Positions 18,703-27,381 of a DNA stretch of 64,000 bases are shown here, piece by piece. The position numbers were made by a program, and so were the translations under genes. The notes under the pieces are model-generated. The model was not told where the DNA came from. It did no database searches and was given only the letters and a program-made list of their open reading frames with translations. Origin of the DNA: Elusimicrobiota bacterium (GTDB taxonomy: Bacteria; Elusimicrobiota; Elusimicrobia; UBA1565; UBA9628); contig JACRDN010000006.1 in NCBI GenBank assembly GCA_016218575.1, positions 22,279 to 86,278 of the forward strand, read 5' to 3'. The stretch's first letter is position 1. Each line of letters starts with the position of its first letter.

Positions 18703-20453
18703 TGACATACCCTAAGAGATATGACGTGATCGTGGTGGGCGGGGGCCATGCCGGGATCGAGGCGTCCCTGGCCGCATCCCGCATGGGGCTCGAGGTCCTG
18801 CTCCTCACCCAGAATCTGGACTCCATAGGAGCCATGTCCTGCAACCCGTCCATCGGCGGAGTGGCCAAGGGCCAGCTGGTCCGGGAAGTGGACGCCCTGG
18901 GCGGGGAAATGGGAAAGGCCGCGGACCGGACCGGGCTCCACTTCAAGATCCTCAACACAAGCAAGGGCCAAGCAGTCCACTCACCCCGCGCCCAATGCGA
19001 TAAGAAGCTCTATCAAGCGGCCATGAAGGAGGCGGTGGAGGGCCAGGAGCGCCTCGAGGCACGGCAAGAGGAAGCCGCCGCGCTATGGGCGGAGGGAGGG
19101 CGCCTGCGGGGGCTCTTGAGCAAGAGGGGGATCCGCTACGAGACGCGAGCCGTGATCCTCACCACCGGCACGTTCTTGAACGGCCTGGCCCACGTGGGCC
19201 TGAGCTCCTTCCCCTCGGGCCGAGCCGGCGAGCCGCCCGCCGAGCGCTTGAGCGCGAGCCTGGCCCAGCTTGGCTTGGAGATCGGGCGGATGAAGACTGG
19301 GACTCCGATGCGTCTGCACGCCCGCTCCATCGATTTCGAGAAATGCGAGCTCCAAAAAAGCGACGACCCGCCCCGCCCTTTCTCGCATTTCACCCGAAAC
19401 ATTTCAAACAAGCTCCTCGACTGCCACATAACCTATACCAATGCTGCCACCCATGAAACCATACGGCAAGGGCTCGACCGCTCGCCTCTCTACAGCGGAG
19501 TGATCAAATCCATAGGCCCCCGCTACTGCCCCTCGGTCGAGGACAAGGTGGTCAAGTTCCCGCACAAGGAGAGGCACCAGATATTCCTCGAGCCGGAGGG
19601 CTATTCCACGCGAGAGATTTACGTCAACGGCCTTTCCACGAGCCTGCCCGAGGACGTCCAGTTGGCCCTGGTTCGCAGCGTCCCGGGCCTTGAGAGAGCG
19701 CAGATCACCCGCTACGGCTACGCCATAGAGTACGACTACTGCCCTCCGACCCAGCTCACACCCGCTCTCGAATCCAAGGTCCTCCCCGGCCTTTACCTGG
19801 CCGGGCAAATCAATGGAACCACCGGCTACGAGGAGGCCGCCGCCCAAGGCCTCATGGCCGGAATCAACGCCGGGCTTAAAATCATGGGAAGAGAGCCCTT
19901 CTGTCTCTCCCGCGACGAGGCCTACATCGGAGTCCTCATCGACGACCTAGTCACCAAGGGAGTCGACGAGCCCTACCGCATGTTCACCTCCCGGGCCGAG
20001 TTCCGCTTGAGCCTGAGAGCCGACAACGCGGACCTGCGCCTCCTGGAAAAAGGGCGAAACCTGGGGCTCGTGAGCACGGAGGATTGCTCGCGCTTTCTTC
20101 TATATAAGGAAGCCGTGGAAAACGGAATCTCCCGCCCGGACGCCGAATTGGCGCCATGGTCCATGGAAAAAGCCCAGGCCCAGAGGGAAATCCAATACAG
20201 CTACGCCGGCTACATCGCCAGGGAGAACGCCCTAGCCGACAAACTGCGCAAGCTCGAGCACGTTCCGATCCCGCAAGACCTAAGCTACGACGAGGTACCG
20301 GCGCTGCCCACCGAGTCCAGGCAAAAGCTCGGCAAGGTGCGTCCCCGCACCTTGGGCCAGGCGGGCCGCATCCCCGGGGTAAGCCCGGCCGACGTGCAGA
20401 TTCTGTGGGTCTTCGCCGAGAAAAAGCGCCGTGAACGCTGCCCAACTTCTTGA
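18702..20453 (+). CDS. mnmG: tRNA uridine-5-carboxymethylaminomethyl modification enzyme MnmG
   Basis: 583 aa FAD protein that works with MnmE on wobble uridines. The N-terminal FAD-binding motif is [12 protein letters not shown]. The family signatures [25 protein letters not shown] and [16 protein letters not shown] follow, with C-terminal helices ending [15 protein letters not shown]. It is somewhat shorter than the usual 600-630 aa, mostly at the C-terminus. I rejected an upstream extension that overlaps the membrane-protein gene in another frame. The last 23 bases overlap the rsmG start. Confidence 0.95.
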   Translation: MTYPKRYDVIVVGGGHAGIEASLAASRMGLEVLLLTQNLDSIGAMSCNPSIGGVAKGQLVREVDALGGEMGKAADRTGLHFKILNTSKGQAVHSPRAQCDKKLYQAAMKEAVEGQERLEARQEEAAALWAEGGRLRGLLSKRGIRYETRAVILTTGTFLNGLAHVGLSSFPSGRAGEPPAERLSASLAQLGLEIGRMKTGTPMRLHARSIDFEKCELQKSDDPPRPFSHFTRNISNKLLDCHITYTNAATHETIRQGLDRSPLYSGVIKSIGPRYCPSVEDKVVKFPHKERHQIFLEPEGYSTREIYVNGLSTSLPEDVQLALVRSVPGLERAQITRYGYAIEYDYCPPTQLTPALESKVLPGLYLAGQINGTTGYEEAAAQGLMAGINAGLKIMGREPFCLSRDEAYIGVLIDDLVTKGVDEPYRMFTSRAEFRLSLRADNADLRLLEKGRNLGLVSTEDCSRFLLYKEAVENGISRPDAELAPWSMEKAQAQREIQYSYAGYIARENALADKLRKLEHVPIPQDLSYDEVPALPTESRQKLGKVRPRTLGQAGRIPGVSPADVQILWVFAEKKRRERCPTS

Positions 20454-21051
20454 GCGGGCGGCCGGGGGCTGGGGGCTCTCCCTTTCCCCCGCCCAGCACG
20501 AACTCATCCTGCGCTATCGCGAGGACCTCATCGCCTACAATAAAAATGTCAATCTCACAGCCGACGCGAGCCCGGACACTCTTCTCCTGCGCCACGCGGC
20601 CGACGGCTTGGCCGCGGTCCCCATCCTCAAGGAGCTCCTGACAGAGCCCGGATCCAAGCTTCTGGACCTGGGCTCGGGCGGAGGATTTATCGGCATCGCC
20701 GTAAAGATAGCCTGGCCGGAACTCTCCGTGACCTTGATGGAGCCGCTCAAGCGCAAATATGACTTCCTAAACCTGGCCGCGGCGCGCTTGGGACTCAAAG
20801 GCCTCCAGATCGTCCGCGCAAGCGCGGGCCATGGGGCCGGAGGAAAGTTCCACGCCGTGATCGCGCGCGCCCTGGCGCCGCTTCCCCAAGCCCTGGAGCT
20901 GGCCCTTCCCTTGACGCTCCTGGGGGGATATTTCCTGTGCTATCAATCCCGCCCTCCAAGCCCCTTGCCCCGACTGCTGGCGATCCGGACTTACCGACTG
21001 CCCTTGGAAGACCGGGACCGCTGCATCGCGGTCTTTCAAAAAGAGCGCTAA
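20431..21051 (+). CDS. rsmG: 16S rRNA (guanine527-N7)-methyltransferase
   Basis: 206 aa, GTG start inside the mnmG 3' end. It has the SAM-binding motif [17 protein letters not shown] and the upstream [22 protein letters not shown], both RsmG hallmarks. [19 protein letters not shown] follows. It methylates G527 of 16S rRNA. The mnmG-rsmG pair is conserved in many bacteria near the replication origin, but no parA/parB or dnaA follows here. Confidence 0.93.
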   Translation: MNAAQLLERAAGGWGLSLSPAQHELILRYREDLIAYNKNVNLTADASPDTLLLRHAADGLAAVPILKELLTEPGSKLLDLGSGGGFIGIAVKIAWPELSVTLMEPLKRKYDFLNLAAARLGLKGLQIVRASAGHGAGGKFHAVIARALAPLPQALELALPLTLLGGYFLCYQSRPPSPLPRLLAIRTYRLPLEDRDRCIAVFQKER

Positions 21052-21085
21052 TTTCATACAAATACCAGGATACCCTCGCTGATCG

Positions 21086-22153
21086 ATGGACATCATTCTT
21101 CGCATCCGGATATTGATTTGGCTCTCGATCCTGGGACTTTGGGGCATGATGCTTTACCAATTTCTGGGAGAGGACGAGAGGCAAATTCAACAACAGATGC
21201 AGTACGTGGCCAACCCCTACCGCGGCCGCCCGCTCCCCACGCCTGGCTCGATGGAAGAAAGCCAGGCGCCGCAGCCACGCCAGACCTCGCCGCAGCCCTC
21301 GTCCCTCGACTTCATCAAGCCCTTGGTTCAAACGCCGCCCAGAGCCCTGACGCCTCGTCCCCGCGCCGGGCGGGTTAGTCCCGCCCGGCGAGAGGCCAGG
21401 AACCGCATCCCCGATCAACCGGTCCCTACCGGCTTTGTCAAGACCGCCAGCCCCCATTTCAACGTCTATGCCGAGGCCGCTCCGGCGTCGGAGGATTTCG
21501 TCCGCATTCTTGAGAATCTGCATGGGAACCTCATGCTCGACTTGGCCGCCTTCTCACCGTGGGCCAACGACCAGAAGGTCACGATCTTCCTTTTCAATGA
21601 CCAGGAAACATACCATGACATCACCGGGCGGCCGGCCTGGTCCGGGGGGGCCAGCTCCGTGGGCAGGCGCAAAGTCTACGTTTATGAAAGCGAGGAGCTC
21701 CCGGGAATACTGGCGCACGAGCTCTGCCACATCTATTACGACAGCTTCTTCTTGAAGGGCAAGCCGGATCCGCTGTGGCTGAGCGAAGGGATGGCCACCT
21801 TGGTCCAGGTGGAGCGCGGCTTGGCCGCGCCCGCCTGGCTGCGGGAAAACATGGCCATTCTCTCACGGGGAGGTGGATTCCCCATCGCCGATTTCATGAG
21901 TGTTACGACCACCGCTGGTTCGCCCGACGCGAAGGTTCGCCTCTGGTACGCCCAAGCCTACAGCCTCGTGCGCTTCCTCATCCGTGCTCAGTACCGCTCG
22001 AACTTCTATAAATTTTCCTCCTACCTGCGCGAGGGCCGCGACCCCGCGCAATCGCTCTCACGCGCCTACGGCCTGCCCTTCAACAGGCTCAAGGCCCTCG
22101 AGTACGCCTGGCGCCACGAGCTCGCCAAGTCCGCGCCCCCCGCCGCGGAATAA
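21086..22153 (+). CDS. membrane-anchored zinc metallopeptidase (MA clan, gluzincin type)
   Basis: 355 aa. One N-terminal membrane helix (about residues 7-25) is followed by a Pro/Arg-rich linker to residue 115, then a peptidase domain. The zinc site is HELCH at 211-215 with a downstream Glu ligand in WLSEGMA (E234), the pattern of the peptidase_MA_2/DUF1570-like group. The topology puts the catalytic domain in the periplasm. The substrate is unknown; the location just upstream of the cell-wall cluster hints at an envelope role but is not evidence of one. Confidence 0.75.
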   Translation: MDIILRIRILIWLSILGLWGMMLYQFLGEDERQIQQQMQYVANPYRGRPLPTPGSMEESQAPQPRQTSPQPSSLDFIKPLVQTPPRALTPRPRAGRVSPARREARNRIPDQPVPTGFVKTASPHFNVYAEAAPASEDFVRILENLHGNLMLDLAAFSPWANDQKVTIFLFNDQETYHDITGRPAWSGGASSVGRRKVYVYESEELPGILAHELCHIYYDSFFLKGKPDPLWLSEGMATLVQVERGLAAPAWLRENMAILSRGGGFPIADFMSVTTTAGSPDAKVRLWYAQAYSLVRFLIRAQYRSNFYKFSSYLREGRDPAQSLSRAYGLPFNRLKALEYAWRHELAKSAPPAAE

Positions 22154-22162
22154 CCCCTCCTC

Positions 22163-22191
22163 TTGACAAATCGCCGCGCATCCTTTACACT
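22163..22191 (+). promoter_or_regulatory. mraZ (dcw cluster) promoter
   Basis: TTGACA at 22163-22168 and TACACT at 22186-22191 are separated by exactly 17 bp, a near-consensus housekeeping sigma promoter. Transcription would start near 22198, just upstream of the MraZ boxes. Confidence 0.8.
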
Positions 22192-22200
22192 CTTCTCCCG

Positions 22201-22246
22201 GTGGGGAAAAGTGGGACAAAAAAATATTAAAGTGGTTCAAAGTGGG
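22201..22246 (+). promoter_or_regulatory. MraZ-box operator upstream of mraZ
   Basis: GTGGG occurs at 22201, 22211 and 22242, and GTGGT at 22232. Within each pair the spacing is 10 bp, one helical turn. MraZ is known in other bacteria to bind such spaced GTGG(G/T) repeats and repress its own operon. Here the boxes lie just after the predicted transcription start, a position suited to blocking elongation or initiation. The last box overlaps the mraZ ribosome binding site. Confidence 0.75.
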
Positions 22247-22251
22247 AGCTA

Positions 22252-22701
22252 ATGGTCCTACTCATCGGCCGCTACGAGCACTCGCTCGACTCCAAGAACA
22301 GGGTGAGCCTTCCGGCGAAATTCCGCGAGGCCCTGTCGCGGGAGAAGGGCCGCTCCTGCTATCTCACCAGCGGCCTCGAGGGCTGCCTCTATCTCTTCCT
22401 CCCCTCGCAATGGCAGCGCCTCTTGGAAACCGATTTGCAGTCCTTCACGCTGCCGAACAAGGAAGAGGAGCGCGCCTTCAAGCGGAAGTTCTTCTCCGAG
22501 GCGACCGAGGCCGAGCTCGACTCGGCGGGCCGCATCCTGATTCCGCAGTATCTCAAGGCCCACGCGGGGCTCAAGGGCCAGCTGCTGTTGCAGGGAGCGG
22601 GCAAGCGCGCCGAAATCTGGGACAGCGGACGCTGGAAGTCCTACCACAGGTCGCGAGTGGAGCCGGCCTTGCGCAAGGTCAGCAAACAGATTGAAATCTA
22701 A
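22252..22701 (+). CDS. mraZ: transcriptional regulator MraZ
   Basis: 149 aa with two AbrB-like half-domains: IGRYEHSLDSKNRVSLPAKFRE in the first, and LDSAGRILIPQYLKAHAGLKG in the second, with the DxxGR pattern. First gene of the division/cell wall cluster. It is probably autoregulated through the GTGGG boxes just upstream. The stop overlaps the start of rsmH (TAATG). Confidence 0.95.
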   Translation: MVLLIGRYEHSLDSKNRVSLPAKFREALSREKGRSCYLTSGLEGCLYLFLPSQWQRLLETDLQSFTLPNKEEERAFKRKFFSEATEAELDSAGRILIPQYLKAHAGLKGQLLLQGAGKRAEIWDSGRWKSYHRSRVEPALRKVSKQIEI

Positions 22702-23612
22702 TGGGACGACTGGAGCTCATGGAACCATCGAGAAGCTATAAGCACGAGCCCGTCCTTGTTGCGGAGGCCCTGGAGGGCCTCGTCACCGATCCGGGCGGGC
22801 TGTACGTGGACGCCACCTTGGGCTTGGGCGGACACTCCGAGGCGATCCTCCGCCGTTTGGAGCCGCAGGGAAAGCTTCTCGGAGTCGACCTAGATCCCGA
22901 AGCGCTTCTCCATGCCGAGGGCCGGCTCAAGGCCATTGCTCCCGGGCAGTTCATGTCCGCTCGAGGCAACTTCCGGAACTTGGGAGACATCCTGCATGCC
23001 CAGAAGTTCTTTCCCGTCGCGGGAATCCTAATGGACCTGGGAGTAAGCTCCCTTCATTTCGACAAGCCAGAGAGGGGCTTCAGCTTTTCGTCCGAGGGGC
23101 CTCTCGACATGCGCCTGTCCCCCGACAATCCCCTGACCGCGGAGATGATCGTCAACCGCTGGCCCGAGGAGCAGCTGGCCCTGCTCCTGCGCGAATTCGG
23201 GGAGGAGCCGCGGGCCCTCAGGATCGCCAGAGCCATCGTGGCGCGGCGCGAGAAGACTCCCTTCACGACCACGACCGACCTGGCCCTCCATCTGGAAAGA
23301 CTGCTTCCCGGGGGACGTATTCATCCGGCCACAAGGACGTTCATGGCCCTGCGCATCGCCGTCAACGCGGAGCTGGAGAACCTCACCCGCGGGCTCGAGG
23401 GCGTGGTGCCCCTTCTGCAGCAGGGAGGGCGCTTGGCCGTGATCAGCTTCCACTCCTTGGAGGACCGCATCGTCAAAACCCTGTTTTCGGAGTTCGTATC
23501 CAGAGGGCAGTGCCGCTTCATCGTCAAGGGCGCCGTAGCGCCCGCGAGCCAAGAGGTCGCGCGCAATCCGCGCGCCCGCAGCGCCAAGCTCAGGATCGTG
23601 GAAAAGGCATGA
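22701..23612 (+). CDS. rsmH: 16S rRNA (cytosine1402-N4)-methyltransferase
   Basis: 303 aa. SKHEPVLVAEALEGL-type opening, VDATLGLGGHSEAIL SAM motif, GILMDLGVSSLHFDKPERGFSF, and the C-terminal HSLEDRIVKTLF. It methylates C1402 in the ribosomal P site. A second in-frame ATG at 22719 is possible. It overlaps mraZ by one base. Its stop overlaps an ATG at 23609 that could start the following short frame, though a better-placed start exists at 23630. Confidence 0.95.
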   Translation: MGRLELMEPSRSYKHEPVLVAEALEGLVTDPGGLYVDATLGLGGHSEAILRRLEPQGKLLGVDLDPEALLHAEGRLKAIAPGQFMSARGNFRNLGDILHAQKFFPVAGILMDLGVSSLHFDKPERGFSFSSEGPLDMRLSPDNPLTAEMIVNRWPEEQLALLLREFGEEPRALRIARAIVARREKTPFTTTTDLALHLERLLPGGRIHPATRTFMALRIAVNAELENLTRGLEGVVPLLQQGGRLAVISFHSLEDRIVKTLFSEFVSRGQCRFIVKGAVAPASQEVARNPRARSAKLRIVEKA

Positions 23613-23629
23613 ACGGGGAGGGCCATAAT

Positions 23630-23785
23630 ATGAAGCACAATCCCATGCTGAACTGCGGCACGGTCAATTTCCTGGCGGACCGCCGCCAAGCCATCGGCCT
23701 CACGGCCCTGCCCGCGGCCTGGTCGCGCGGCTACGTCTGGCACAGGATTTTTCTCAGAGGCAAGGGGCAGAAGCGGGATTTGTAG
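23630..23785 (+). CDS. small protein (51 aa) of unknown function between rsmH and ftsL
   Basis: MKHNPMLNCGTVNFLADRRQ opens a basic, uncharacterised peptide ending KGQKRDL. The start at 23630 is supported by a strong SD (GGGGAGG at 23615-23621, eight bases upstream); an alternative ATG at 23609 overlaps rsmH. I do not recognise it. It could be a real small gene in the cell-wall operon or a chance frame. Confidence 0.4.
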   Translation: MKHNPMLNCGTVNFLADRRQAIGLTALPAAWSRGYVWHRIFLRGKGQKRDL

Positions 23786-23793
23786 CGGCTTTA

Positions 23794-23861
23794 GGTGAGC
23801 GCCCACTCGGCGGGGCGCTCACCGTCGTTTGGCAGCGCGCCCACTCGGCGGGGCGCCTGCC
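23794..23861. repeat. tandem GC-rich hairpins with repeated 20-bp core
   Basis: Two hairpins in a row share the core GCGCCCACTCGGCGGGGCGC at 23799-23818 and 23837-23856 (38-bp period). The first has a perfect 10-bp stem (23794-23803 with 23814-23823); the second is slightly imperfect. There is no T-run, so it is not a standard intrinsic terminator. It could attenuate transcription or protect mRNA ends between rsmH and ftsL. Confidence 0.5.
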
Positions 23862-23866
23862 TTGAT

Positions 23867-23897
23867 TTGAAAGAAGAAAATAATTAAGTGATATAAT
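23867..23897 (+). promoter_or_regulatory. internal promoter of the dcw cluster upstream of ftsL
   Basis: TTGAAA (23867-23872) and a perfect TATAAT (23892-23897) are separated by 19 bp, with the ftsL ATG 11 bases after the -10. The leader would be only about five bases. It would uncouple ftsL-murG from the MraZ-controlled promoter. Confidence 0.55.
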
Positions 23898-23908
23898 CGG
23901 ACGCTCCA

Positions 23909-24256
23909 ATGACAGGGAAACCCGCGAAAAAGAGGACGGCCAAGATCGTGTCGGGCGGCTTTTTAATCCTAATCTTGGCGTGGCAGCACATTCAAGCCAC
24001 TCGGCTGGGCTACCAAGTCGAGAAATCCAGGCAGGAGATACACAAGCTGCGGGGGAAAACAGGATTGCTTCAAATGGAGCTCGAGACAAGCCTCTCTCCG
24101 TCCCAGTTGGCGTCCAAGGCCAAAAACAGGCTCGGGATGTTCCCGGCCGCTCCAGAGTCCCTGCGCATCCTCGAGGCTCCGCTGTCTAGCACGCCGCAGG
24201 AGACGGTCCTCAAGCGCTGGATATCCCGGGCCTTGTTCATGGTCCGCCTGGCCTGA
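23909..24256 (+). CDS. ftsL: FtsL-like cell division protein
   Basis: 115 aa bitopic membrane protein. A basic cytoplasmic start (KPAKKRTAK) precedes one membrane helix (IVSGGFLILILAWQHIQ). A periplasmic coiled coil follows (YQVEKSRQEIHKLRGKTGLLQMELE), ending with the usual LASKAKNRLGM motif. The family is too variable for sequence alone, but position between rsmH and ftsI and the topology fit FtsL, which joins FtsB and FtsQ in the divisome. Confidence 0.75.
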   Translation: MTGKPAKKRTAKIVSGGFLILILAWQHIQATRLGYQVEKSRQEIHKLRGKTGLLQMELETSLSPSQLASKAKNRLGMFPAAPESLRILEAPLSSTPQETVLKRWISRALFMVRLA

Positions 24257-24271
24257 CAAGACCCCGAATTC

Positions 24272-25882
24272 ATGGATACCAGGCTGCGCCTGAATATTGC
24301 GGCGTGCTTGGCTCTCCTGCCCCTCTTGCCCTTGAGCCTGCGCCTGGCGCATCTGCAAATCATGCAGCACCAGAGCCTCGAGAGCATGGCCAGGGGGGAA
24401 TTCAATCGGAGCTCGGTGGAAATCCTGCCGCGCAGCGATATCCTGGACCGAAACGGCAACATATTGGCCCAGTCCGTCCTGGTTTGGTCCTGCTTCCTCG
24501 ATAAGAAGATGATCAAGAAGCCAGCGGCCTTGGCGGCCCGTCTGGCCCCTCTCATCGGCATGCCGGAAAGCGAGATATTGAATCAATACAAGCTCCAGGT
24601 TCGCTTCGTGCGCTTGAGCGACCGACTAAGCTTCGACCAAGCCTCAGCCGTCACGGCGGCCCGCATCGAGGGAGTCGGGCTTTCCTCCAAACAGGAGCGT
24701 TTCTACCCCAACGGCGGCCTTGCCAGAAGCCTCTTGGGCCAGGTCAACAGCGAAGGATACGGGCTTTCGGGAATCGAGCTCTCTCTTAACGAGAAGCTCC
24801 TGGGAAAAGCCCGCAAGTTCAAGATCATCAGGGACGGCTCCGGGCGCACCATCCACAAGGAAACCGAGCAGGATCCAGCACCCCCGGAGCCCTTGAGCCT
24901 CACCATCGACCGCAACATCCAATTCTACGCCGAGCAGGCCCTTCAGGAAGCCGCGGAACAGTTTTCCATCAAGAGCGGGGTGGTGGCGGTCCAGGACCCC
25001 AACAACGGGGAGATCCTGGCCATGGCCGCCTACCCCGAGAATCCCCTCAGGAACTCCCTCGTCCAGGATTCCTATGAGCCGGGCTCCACCTTCAAAATCG
25101 TCGCGGCTGCCGCGGCTCTTGAGGAGGAGGTGGTCAACCTTGATGAGACTTTTTTCTGCGAAAACGGCTCCTATCAAATCGCTCCCGGGGTCGTGATCCA
25201 TGACCACGAGCCCGCCGGAAGCCTGAGCCTGGCGCAAATCCTGGAGAAATCCTCCAACATAGGCATGGCCAAGGTCGCGGCCCGGCTGGGAGCGGTCCGT
25301 TTCTACCGCTACGTGAGGGCCTTCGGCTTCTCCAACAAGACCGGAGTTTCCCTTCCCGGGGAAACCGGGGGCATGATGAAGCCCCTGCCCTCCCTCGGCC
25401 ACCCGGTCAATCTCGCCACCGCCTCCTACGGCTACGGGATCGGCGTGAGCCCACTTCAGATGCTCGACGCCTACAGCGCGGTGGCCAACGGCGGGACCCT
25501 ATGGGAACCCCTCCTCGTTAAGAACTCCAAGCCCTCCCGCGTCAGACGCCTGGCCTCCCCCAAGACAATGGAAACCCTCTCGCGCATGCTCGAGACAATC
25601 GTGCGCCAAGGCACCGGCGTGACCGCCCAGATTCCGGGATACCGCGTGGCCGGCAAGACGGGAACCGCGCGCAAACTCGACCCAGAAACGAAAAAATATT
25701 CCATGACCCAATACAACGCTTCCTTCGTCGGGTTTCTCCCGGCCGGGAAGCCCTCCTGGACCGTCCTCGTCGTCATCGAGGATCCCAAGGGGCTTTACTA
25801 CGGCGCCCAGGTAGCGGCACCCGTGTTCGCCAAGCTGGGCAAACGCCTCCTCGCCCTCAAGGGAATCTCCAGGCAGATATGA
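24272..25882 (+). CDS. ftsI: division-specific peptidoglycan transpeptidase FtsI (PBP3 type)
   Basis: 536 aa class B penicillin-binding protein. An N-terminal membrane anchor (about 10-30) is followed by a pedestal domain. In the transpeptidase domain the active-site STFK is at 272-275 (YEPGSTFK), SSN at 327-329 and KTGTA near 460. No PASTA domain follows. It cross-links septal peptidoglycan in partnership with FtsW, encoded downstream. The stop overlaps murE (ATGA). Confidence 0.93.
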   Translation: MDTRLRLNIAACLALLPLLPLSLRLAHLQIMQHQSLESMARGEFNRSSVEILPRSDILDRNGNILAQSVLVWSCFLDKKMIKKPAALAARLAPLIGMPESEILNQYKLQVRFVRLSDRLSFDQASAVTAARIEGVGLSSKQERFYPNGGLARSLLGQVNSEGYGLSGIELSLNEKLLGKARKFKIIRDGSGRTIHKETEQDPAPPEPLSLTIDRNIQFYAEQALQEAAEQFSIKSGVVAVQDPNNGEILAMAAYPENPLRNSLVQDSYEPGSTFKIVAAAAALEEEVVNLDETFFCENGSYQIAPGVVIHDHEPAGSLSLAQILEKSSNIGMAKVAARLGAVRFYRYVRAFGFSNKTGVSLPGETGGMMKPLPSLGHPVNLATASYGYGIGVSPLQMLDAYSAVANGGTLWEPLLVKNSKPSRVRRLASPKTMETLSRMLETIVRQGTGVTAQIPGYRVAGKTGTARKLDPETKKYSMTQYNASFVGFLPAGKPSWTVLVVIEDPKGLYYGAQVAAPVFAKLGKRLLALKGISRQI

Positions 25883-27381
25883 CGCGGCCCCTTAAGGAGC
25901 TCCTGCGCGGCGCCGAAGTCCTGGCTCTCAGCGGCCGGGAGGACGCCGCTATCTCGGGTCTGCGCCATGATTCCAGGCAGGTCCAGCGCGGAGAGCTTTT
26001 CTTCGCCCTGCCCGGAGTCAAGACGGACGGGAACCGCCACCTCAAGGAGGCCATAGAGCGCGGCGCGGCCGCGATAGTAAGCGAACTGGCGGCTCCCCCG
26101 GCCCCGCTCCAAATCCCGGCCGCCTGGATCCAAGTCCGGGACATCGCCGCGGCCATGGGCAAGATCTCGGATCTCTTTTTCGGCCATCCCTCCGGGGCCA
26201 TGTCCGTCTTCGGGGTCACGGGAACCAACGGAAAAACCACGACCACCTACTTCCTTGAGTCCATCGTGCGGGCCTGCGGCGGCGTTCCCGCCGTGGTTGG
26301 AACGGTGGACTACCGGATGGGGGGAAAAACCCTACAAAAAGCCCCCAACACGACTCCCGTTTCCTTGGAGCTCCTGCGCCTCCTCGCCGGCTTCCGCGAG
26401 GCCGGCGCCACCCACGCCGCCCTAGAGGTTTCCTCCCACGCCCTGGCCTTGAAGCGCGTCGAGGAGGTGGACTTCGACGCCGCGATCTTCACCAACCTCA
26501 AGCGCGACCATCTGGATTTCCACAAGTCCATCGAGGAATACTTCCGCGCCAAGGCGCGCCTCTTCGAGCTTCTGGTCAAAGCCTCCTCTTCCAAGCGCAG
26601 GCGCTTGGCCGTGCTCAACGCCGACGATCCCCGCGGCACTCCCTTGAAGGACCTCTGCCGGGGAGCGGAAATCATTCTCTACGGATTGAAAAATTCAGCT
26701 GAAGTGCGTGCCGAGAATCTGGCCCTCTCCATGGAAGGATCTTCCTTTGATCTCGTGTTTCGCGGCAGGAAGCTCCGCGCCCGGGTTTCCCTTTTAGGCG
26801 AGCACAATCTGCGCAACGCACTGGCCGCGGCGGCGGCCGCCCTGGGGCTCGGCCTGCCCGAGGAAGGGGTGCTCGAGGGCCTGCGCGCGCTCAAGCGGGT
26901 GCCGGGGCGGCTGGAGTCCGTCGCGGCCGGCCAAGACTTCCACGTCCTGGTCGATTACGCCCACACCGACAGCGCCATGGAAACGGTCCTCGACTGCCTG
27001 CGCCGGCTTCCCCACAGAAAGATCATCTCCGTCTTCGGCTGCGGGGGGGACCGGGACCGCGGCAAGCGCGGACCCACCGGAGCCGCGGCTTGCCGCTTGA
27101 GCGATCTGGCCGTCATCACCAGCGACAACCCCCGCGGCGAGGACCCCTTGCGCATCATCGCCGACATTGTCGAGGGCATCAAGACAGCGGGCCTTAAAAA
27201 TTATAAGATTCTCCCGGAGCGAGAAAAGGCCATCGAGGAAGCCATCGCCGAGGCCGGGCCGGGAGACATAGTCCTCCTCGCCGGCAAGGGTCATGAGGAG
27301 TGCCAAATCCTCAAGGATCGAACCATTTTCTTCGACGACCGAGTAGCGGCCCGCGAGGCTCTAGAGAAAAAGCTGCGATGA
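25879..27381 (+). CDS. murE: UDP-MurNAc-tripeptide synthetase, meso-diaminopimelate-adding
   Basis: 500 aa Mur ligase. ATP loop GVTGTNGKTTTT near residues 112-123; central-domain AALEVSSHALALKRV; and in the C-terminal domain HVLVDYAHTDSAME and SDNPRGEDP. The DNPR box is the known signature of enzymes that add meso-diaminopimelate rather than lysine, which predicts a DAP-type peptidoglycan. It is translationally coupled at both ends (ATGA overlaps with ftsI and murF). Confidence 0.95.
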   Translation: MTRPLKELLRGAEVLALSGREDAAISGLRHDSRQVQRGELFFALPGVKTDGNRHLKEAIERGAAAIVSELAAPPAPLQIPAAWIQVRDIAAAMGKISDLFFGHPSGAMSVFGVTGTNGKTTTTYFLESIVRACGGVPAVVGTVDYRMGGKTLQKAPNTTPVSLELLRLLAGFREAGATHAALEVSSHALALKRVEEVDFDAAIFTNLKRDHLDFHKSIEEYFRAKARLFELLVKASSSKRRRLAVLNADDPRGTPLKDLCRGAEIILYGLKNSAEVRAENLALSMEGSSFDLVFRGRKLRARVSLLGEHNLRNALAAAAAALGLGLPEEGVLEGLRALKRVPGRLESVAAGQDFHVLVDYAHTDSAMETVLDCLRRLPHRKIISVFGCGGDRDRGKRGPTGAAACRLSDLAVITSDNPRGEDPLRIIADIVEGIKTAGLKNYKILPEREKAIEEAIAEAGPGDIVLLAGKGHEECQILKDRTIFFDDRVAAREALEKKLR

